A program made the position numbers and the translations under genes. Source: JAZLIT01 sp045617525 (GTDB lineage: Bacteria; Bacillota; Bacilli; Bacillales_A; Planococcaceae). Taken from it: a stretch of 16,426 bases of DNA. The notes beneath the pieces were generated by a model, which was not told the origin of the DNA, searched no databases, and saw only the letters and a program-made list of their open reading frames with translations. Below are positions 13,223 through 16,426 of the stretch, piece after piece. Position 1 is the first letter of the stretch. Each line of letters opens with the position of its first letter. Where the stretch lies: the NCBI GenBank assembly GCA_045617525.1, contig JAZLIT010000024.1, forward strand, positions 1 to 16,426, in the 5' to 3' direction.

Positions 13223-13231
13223 ATTATAGCA
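13223..13231 (-). promoter_or_regulatory. Extended -10 promoter of yjcG-yjcF
   Basis: On the minus strand TGCTATAAT is a perfect extended -10 (TGnTATAAT), 40 nt upstream of the yjcG ATG. No consensus -35 is seen, which extended -10 promoters tolerate. Confidence 0.6.
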
Positions 13232-13265
13232 GATTTCAAACAACTCCGGATGGAAAAGCACTAAA

Positions 13266-13985
13266 TTATCCGAAAATTTCTATTAATGCACGGCGTAAAT
13301 CTGGCTTCCAAAATGTCCATGTATGGTTTCCGTCAAACTCATCGTAAAATGTCGGGATATTTTTGGAACTAACAAGCTCATGTAATGTACGATTAGGCGT
13401 TAAAAAATCCTTTACTTGTTTATCCATTGTGACAACTTGATCCTCTTTTAACCCGATAATGTGATAAAGGTAAACAGAAGGAAGTTGATCGGCTGAGTGG
13501 ATGATTTTTAATACTTCTTCATCAACATAGGGTGATTGAAGAACAGCCTTACCAAAAATATTTGGGTAGTTAATAACACCCATTAAAGAAGCAGTTGCAG
13601 CCATAGAATCACCAATTAATGCGCGGCTAGAAGCAAGCTCATATGTTGAAAATTCTTCATCAATATAGGGCACTAATTCATGCGCTAAAAAGCGTATATA
13701 GGCTTCGAATAAATCGCCGGTCGGAATATATTTTCGTGCGCGATCCCGGGCGTTTTTATACGGAACGCCAATAATAATTGTGTTTTCTATTTCATAATCG
13801 TCAATAAGTTGATCGGCTAATCGTGCAATTCCACCTAATTGAAAATAATCTCGACCGTCAGATGCGATGCAAACATGATATTGATAAAGTGGTGAGTAAT
13901 TTGCTGGAATATAAATCAAGAGGTCAAGTGTTTCTTGTAAAGCTTCACTCCGAAATTGAATATCTTTTACTGTACCGCGATCCAT
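13266..13985 (-). CDS. yjcH: Esterase-family protein YjcH (alpha/beta hydrolase)
   Basis: The protein (239 aa) belongs to the esterase-D/enterochelin-esterase-like group. The nucleophile motif is GDSMAA (Ser127), the catalytic His is probably His221 in DGNHTW, and an acidic residue follows GLKED (about 179-182). The N-terminus resembles the YIPANYSPLYQYHVCIASDGRDYF stretch of the family, in which an oxyanion segment follows the YIP strand. No signal peptide, so cytoplasmic. I chose the ATG at 13985 (MDRGTVKD) because AGAGGTGA lies 5 nt before it; the longer frame starts with a GTG inside that site. Substrate unknown. Confidence 0.88.
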   Translation of the reverse strand: MDRGTVKDIQFRSEALQETLDLLIYIPANYSPLYQYHVCIASDGRDYFQLGGIARLADQLIDDYEIENTIIIGVPYKNARDRARKYIPTGDLFEAYIRFLAHELVPYIDEEFSTYELASSRALIGDSMAATASLMGVINYPNIFGKAVLQSPYVDEEVLKIIHSADQLPSVYLYHIIGLKEDQVVTMDKQVKDFLTPNRTLHELVSSKNIPTFYDEFDGNHTWTFWKPDLRRALIEIFG

Positions 13986-14103
13986 AAGTATCACCTCTGT
14001 AGTTTGTTGTATCGGAATTGTATCATATTGAGCGATAAAGGTGTAAAATGGTAGGTAGATTGGGAACGATAATAAATATAAGTCAACAAAAGGATGGTTA
14101 TAA

Positions 14104-14685
14104 ATGCATAATAAAAATATACGTGTACACTCAGACGAAGTGACAAAGGCAACGCTGGCAGCATTAGAACGCCGCGGTGTTCTAATTGAAGATATTGCAG
14201 AAATCGTTTATGAAATGCAAAAGTCATATAACGATGGCTTAACAATGGAGCATTGCTGCCAATCAGTTAATCGCGTTCTTCGTAAACGTGAGGTCCAACA
14301 TGCGATTTTAGTCGGGATTGAATTAGATGAACTAGCAGAGAAAAAAATGCTGTCGGAACCTCTTCAATCAATTATTGAAAATGACGAAGGATTATTTGGC
14401 GTTGATGAAACGATTGCGCTAGGCTCGGTATTTACATACGGAAGTATTGCCGTAACTACATTTGGCCATTTAGATAAGCTAAAGATTGGCATTATTGATC
14501 GATTAGATACGAAGCATGGTAATGGCGTGCATACGTTTTTAGATGATCTAGTTGCAAGTGTTGCAGCAAGTGCAGCTTCGCGTATTGCGCATCGTATGCG
14601 TGATTTAGAAGAAGAAGGCGAAACTTTTGCAGATATCCCGCCCGTTATTTTAGGGCCGCAGAAAAAATCAAAATCAGATATCTAA
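14104..14685 (+). CDS. pgpA: Phosphatidylglycerophosphatase A family protein (YutG-like)
   Basis: The protein (193 aa) has an N-terminal helical extension (1-95) typical of the YutG group and the conserved PgpA domain: DETIALGSVFTYGSIAVTTFGHLDKLKIGII (101-131), LDTK (134-137) and FLDDLVASVAASAASRIAHR (145-164). PgpA enzymes remove the phosphate from phosphatidylglycerophosphate in phosphatidylglycerol synthesis. The Gram-positive YutG type lacks the clear membrane helices of E. coli PgpA, so the activity is inferred from family. AAAGGATGG precedes the ATG. It is divergent from yjcH. Confidence 0.85.
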   Translation: MHNKNIRVHSDEVTKATLAALERRGVLIEDIAEIVYEMQKSYNDGLTMEHCCQSVNRVLRKREVQHAILVGIELDELAEKKMLSEPLQSIIENDEGLFGVDETIALGSVFTYGSIAVTTFGHLDKLKIGIIDRLDTKHGNGVHTFLDDLVASVAASAASRIAHRMRDLEEEGETFADIPPVILGPQKKSKSDI

Positions 14686-14693
14686 AAAGAACA

Positions 14694-14730
14694 GCCATTT
14701 ACTTTCGCTAAGTGAGTGGCATATTTTATT
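14694..14730 (+). terminator. Weak terminator after pgpA
   Basis: An 11-bp stem (GCCATTTACTT with AAGTGAGTGGC, two G-U pairs), 5-nt loop, is followed by ATATTTTATT. The tail is imperfect. Confidence 0.5.
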
Positions 14731-14755
14731 AAAATAGAAGCAATGAGGGATATAA

Positions 14756-15391
14756 ATGAGAGCAAAAGATATTAAAACACTGATTACAGGCGGAACCGTA
14801 CTAGTTGCTTTAGCGCTGTATATGATATTTGGTGAGGCACCACCAAATCTACAAGAAGCAGAAACTGAAGTTGGAGTTGAACAACAGGCTGGAGCAGATA
14901 TTTCACCTGGTGATGCGGAAAAGGCAACTGGTAAACAATTGATTGACGTTGAATTTGTGAATGCAAATGACGGTGATACAATTAATATAATGCTTGATGG
15001 AGAGAAGAAGCGCGTGCGGTTGCTAATGATCGATACACCGGAAATGAATTATGGTAAAGGTGATCCAATGCCTTATGCAGAAGATGCGAAAGAGTTTACT
15101 GTGAATTTATTAGAAAATGGGAAGTCTGTGCAGATTTTGTTTGATAAAGGGCCTGAAACAGACCATTATGATCGCTTATTAGCGTATGTTTATATAGACG
15201 GTGTCATGTTACAGGAATCTTTAATAGAGAATGGCTATGCGGCAATGCGCTATATTAATAAGCCAAATAATTCTTTAGAGCAAGAGCTTCAAGATATTCA
15301 AAAAGATGCGGAGAATGCTAAAATGAATATTTGGTCAATTGATAATTACTTCCAAAAAGACGGATTCCATTCAGAAGTGATTAAAAATTAG
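14756..15391 (+). CDS. Membrane-anchored thermonuclease (SNase-like)
   Basis: The protein (211 aa) has an N-terminal hydrophobic segment (about 8-25) without a lipobox Cys, a polar linker rich in Glu/Gln/Ala (27-60), and a staphylococcal-nuclease domain (61-200). Active-site residues are in place: Asp in DGDT (72-75), Arg88 and the IDTPE motif (92-96), and Arg140 in YDRLLAYVYIDG. These fit the Ca2+-binding and catalytic set of SNase. It would cleave DNA and RNA outside the membrane or as a secreted enzyme, depending on signal cleavage. A GAGGG lies 6 nt before the ATG, and a strong terminator follows the gene. Confidence 0.9.
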   Translation: MRAKDIKTLITGGTVLVALALYMIFGEAPPNLQEAETEVGVEQQAGADISPGDAEKATGKQLIDVEFVNANDGDTINIMLDGEKKRVRLLMIDTPEMNYGKGDPMPYAEDAKEFTVNLLENGKSVQILFDKGPETDHYDRLLAYVYIDGVMLQESLIENGYAAMRYINKPNNSLEQELQDIQKDAENAKMNIWSIDNYFQKDGFHSEVIKN

Positions 15392-15399
15392 AGGTAAGT

Positions 15400-15439
15400 G
15401 CCTCGTTTGTTGAACAACAAATGAGGCTCTTTTCTTTGT
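15400..15439 (+). terminator. Terminator of the thermonuclease gene
   Basis: A 12-bp stem (GCCTCGTTTGTT with AACAAATGAGGC, one G-U pair) with a 4-nt loop is followed by TCTTTTCTTTGTT. Confidence 0.88.
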
Positions 15440-15523
15440 TAAAAATGAAATAAAAATAAAAATGCAAATAAATGTGACGGAAATAGGTCTTATTAGTAGG
15501 AATCTTTTAGGCTTCAAGATTTT

Positions 15524-15542
15524 GTAATTGAGAATCTATATT
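15524..15542 (+). promoter_or_regulatory. Fur-box-like element upstream of isdC
   Basis: GTAATTGAGAATCTATATT agrees with the classical 19-bp Fur box (GATAATGATAATCATTATC) at 12 of 19 positions and lies about 52 nt before the isdC start. A TATAAT at 15575-15580 is too close to the ribosome binding site to be the main -10 box, so the promoter itself is uncertain. Confidence 0.4.
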
Positions 15543-15594
15543 ATTTGTGGCATTCTAGTTAAGTGGAAGTTTAGTATAATGGAGGAATTGTAAT

Positions 15595-16386
15595 ATGAGA
15601 AGGTTAATCCTCGGTATTGTTACGGTCCTTTTTATTTCATTAAGTATGAATCCGTTTACAACGCAAGCAGCGATAGCGGATGGGACATATACAATCAATT
15701 ACCAGGTAAATAAACCAGGAAGTAGTTCAGCCTCAATGGCGAACGATTATTTCGCTAAGCCAGCAAAGTTAATTGTTAGTAATGGCAAAATGACGATGCA
15801 GCTAACAATTAAAAAGAGTTCTTGGGTGACGGAATTCAATCCACCTGGTGGAGCGAAGGTTATAAGCTCGAATGAGGCAGGAGATCAACGTGTTGTACAG
15901 TTTTCTGTAGCATCTGCAAGTCTTGTAACGATTGCGATGACGATTGATATTGAAGATATTGATTATCATCATTCATATAGCGTTGACTTTGTGTTTAATG
16001 AAGCGAGTCTAACTCTGATTGAGGCAGCTAAGGCCCCAGAGCCAGCGACTTCATCAAATTCTGGTACAGGTCAAGCTGGTTCAGAGGTACAAGGGAATTC
16101 GGCAAGTAATAATGGTAATACTACCTCTCAAAAACCAGCAACTGGTCAAAATGAAGGTACATCAAATCAGGAGAATAACTCAGTATCAAACAACGGAACT
16201 TCACAAAATAGTGATGATGAAGTAGTGACTGATAGTGATTCTGAAAAAGATGATAATACGGATCTAGAAATAAATGAAGATCCGGAAAAAAACCCAGAAA
16301 CAGCAGATTCATTACCTATTTTATATATGCTAGTATTTGCTGGGGCATTAGTAGTTTTTTTTAGAAATAAAAAAATAAAAAATTAG
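15595..16386 (+). CDS. isdC: IsdC-like NEAT-domain cell-wall haem-binding protein
   Basis: The protein (263 aa) has a signal peptide (1-25, ending TQA), one NEAT domain (about 28-143), a Ser/Asn/Gly-rich linker becoming acidic (150-232), the sorting signal NPETA (233-237), a hydrophobic helix and a basic tail RNKKIKN. The NEAT domain shows the 3-10 helix segment SSASMANDYF (44-53) and the haem-ligand motif YHHSY (YxxxY, Tyr124 and Tyr128). The opening ADGTYTINYQVNKP is IsdC-like. NPxTx signals are substrates of sortase B, which anchors IsdC inside the wall for haem relay to a transporter. GGAGGAATTG precedes the ATG. The tail is longer than in staphylococcal IsdC. Another gene starts 19 nt downstream, consistent with an isd operon. 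Confidence 0.88.
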   Translation: MRRLILGIVTVLFISLSMNPFTTQAAIADGTYTINYQVNKPGSSSASMANDYFAKPAKLIVSNGKMTMQLTIKKSSWVTEFNPPGGAKVISSNEAGDQRVVQFSVASASLVTIAMTIDIEDIDYHHSYSVDFVFNEASLTLIEAAKAPEPATSSNSGTGQAGSEVQGNSASNNGNTTSQKPATGQNEGTSNQENNSVSNNGTSQNSDDEVVTDSDSEKDDNTDLEINEDPEKNPETADSLPILYMLVFAGALVVFFRNKKIKN

Positions 16387-16405
16387 TCAGTTGGGGGAAA
16401 GAAAA

Positions 16406-16426
16406 ATGTCAAAAAAATATTCATCT
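16406..16426 (+). CDS. Start of next gene (3'-truncated by window)
   Basis: An ATG 19 nt after the isdC stop, with GGGGGAAAG 6 nt upstream, begins MSKKYSS and stays open to the window edge. From its position it is likely the second gene of the isd locus, for example a further NEAT protein or transport component, but seven residues do not allow identification. Confidence 0.6.

Noticed and set aside
13991..14245. 84-residue minus-strand frame over the yjcH/pgpA gap
   Set aside because: It overlaps the start of pgpA, which has clear family motifs, and lacks a ribosome binding site.
15575..15580. TATAAT as the -10 box of isdC
   Set aside because: It lies directly next to the ribosome binding site, so transcription would begin after it; no -35 box at the proper distance.

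Overview
The window comes from the chromosome of an AT-rich, spore-forming Bacillales bacterium. Gene order (pepF, RoxS/RsaE, yjbH-yjbI-yjbJ-yjbK, yjbM-nadK-yjbO, then mgtE, coat genes, spoVA, spoVIF, yjcF-yjcG-yjcH) follows the yjb-yjc part of the Bacillus subtilis map with insertions and losses. An isdC-type gene and a minimal spoVA cluster suggest Planococcaceae (Lysinibacillus/Solibacillus-like); the genus is an inference from recall, not a search.

Left part (1-4270). The 3' end of oligoendopeptidase F is followed by a terminator and a 590-bp region without protein genes. That region holds a small RNA gene that I recognise as RoxS/RsaE from its C-rich loops and terminator. Upstream of it lie a consensus-perfect cre (CcpA) box, a Rex/ResD-like box and a sigma-A-like promoter. 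A very strong 20-bp hairpin and a bidirectional terminator then separate it from a leftward cluster: a truncated haemoglobin (yjbI) coupled to the Spx adaptor yjbH, a lytic transglycosylase (yjbJ) and a CYTH protein (yjbK).

Middle (4268-8140). A rightward operon encodes a small alarmone synthetase (RelQ/YjbM), NAD kinase and an RluD-type pseudouridine synthase, ending in a terminator. The magnesium transporter mgtE follows.

Sporulation block (8158-12142). A CotO-like coat gene with a good sigma-K promoter converges on a cysteine-rich CotY/CotZ/ExsY coat gene across a bidirectional terminator. Divergent from cotZ is a sigma-G-type promoter driving a four-gene unit: YhcN/YlaJ lipoprotein, spoVAC, spoVAD and spoVAE(b). 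These act in dipicolinate transport into the forespore and out at germination. A 47-residue YjcZ-type protein and SpoVIF follow. The 3' arm of a terminator-like hairpin contains the ribosome binding site of the 47-residue gene, and a sigma-K-like -10 box sits in its loop.

Right part (12236-16426). A leftward yjcH-yjcG-yjcF set (esterase, 2H phosphoesterase, GNAT acetyltransferase) is followed by rightward pgpA (YutG-type phosphatidylglycerophosphatase A), a membrane-anchored thermonuclease and an IsdC-like NEAT haem protein with a NPETA sorting signal. The last is probably the first gene of an iron-regulated isd locus; the next gene begins at the window edge.
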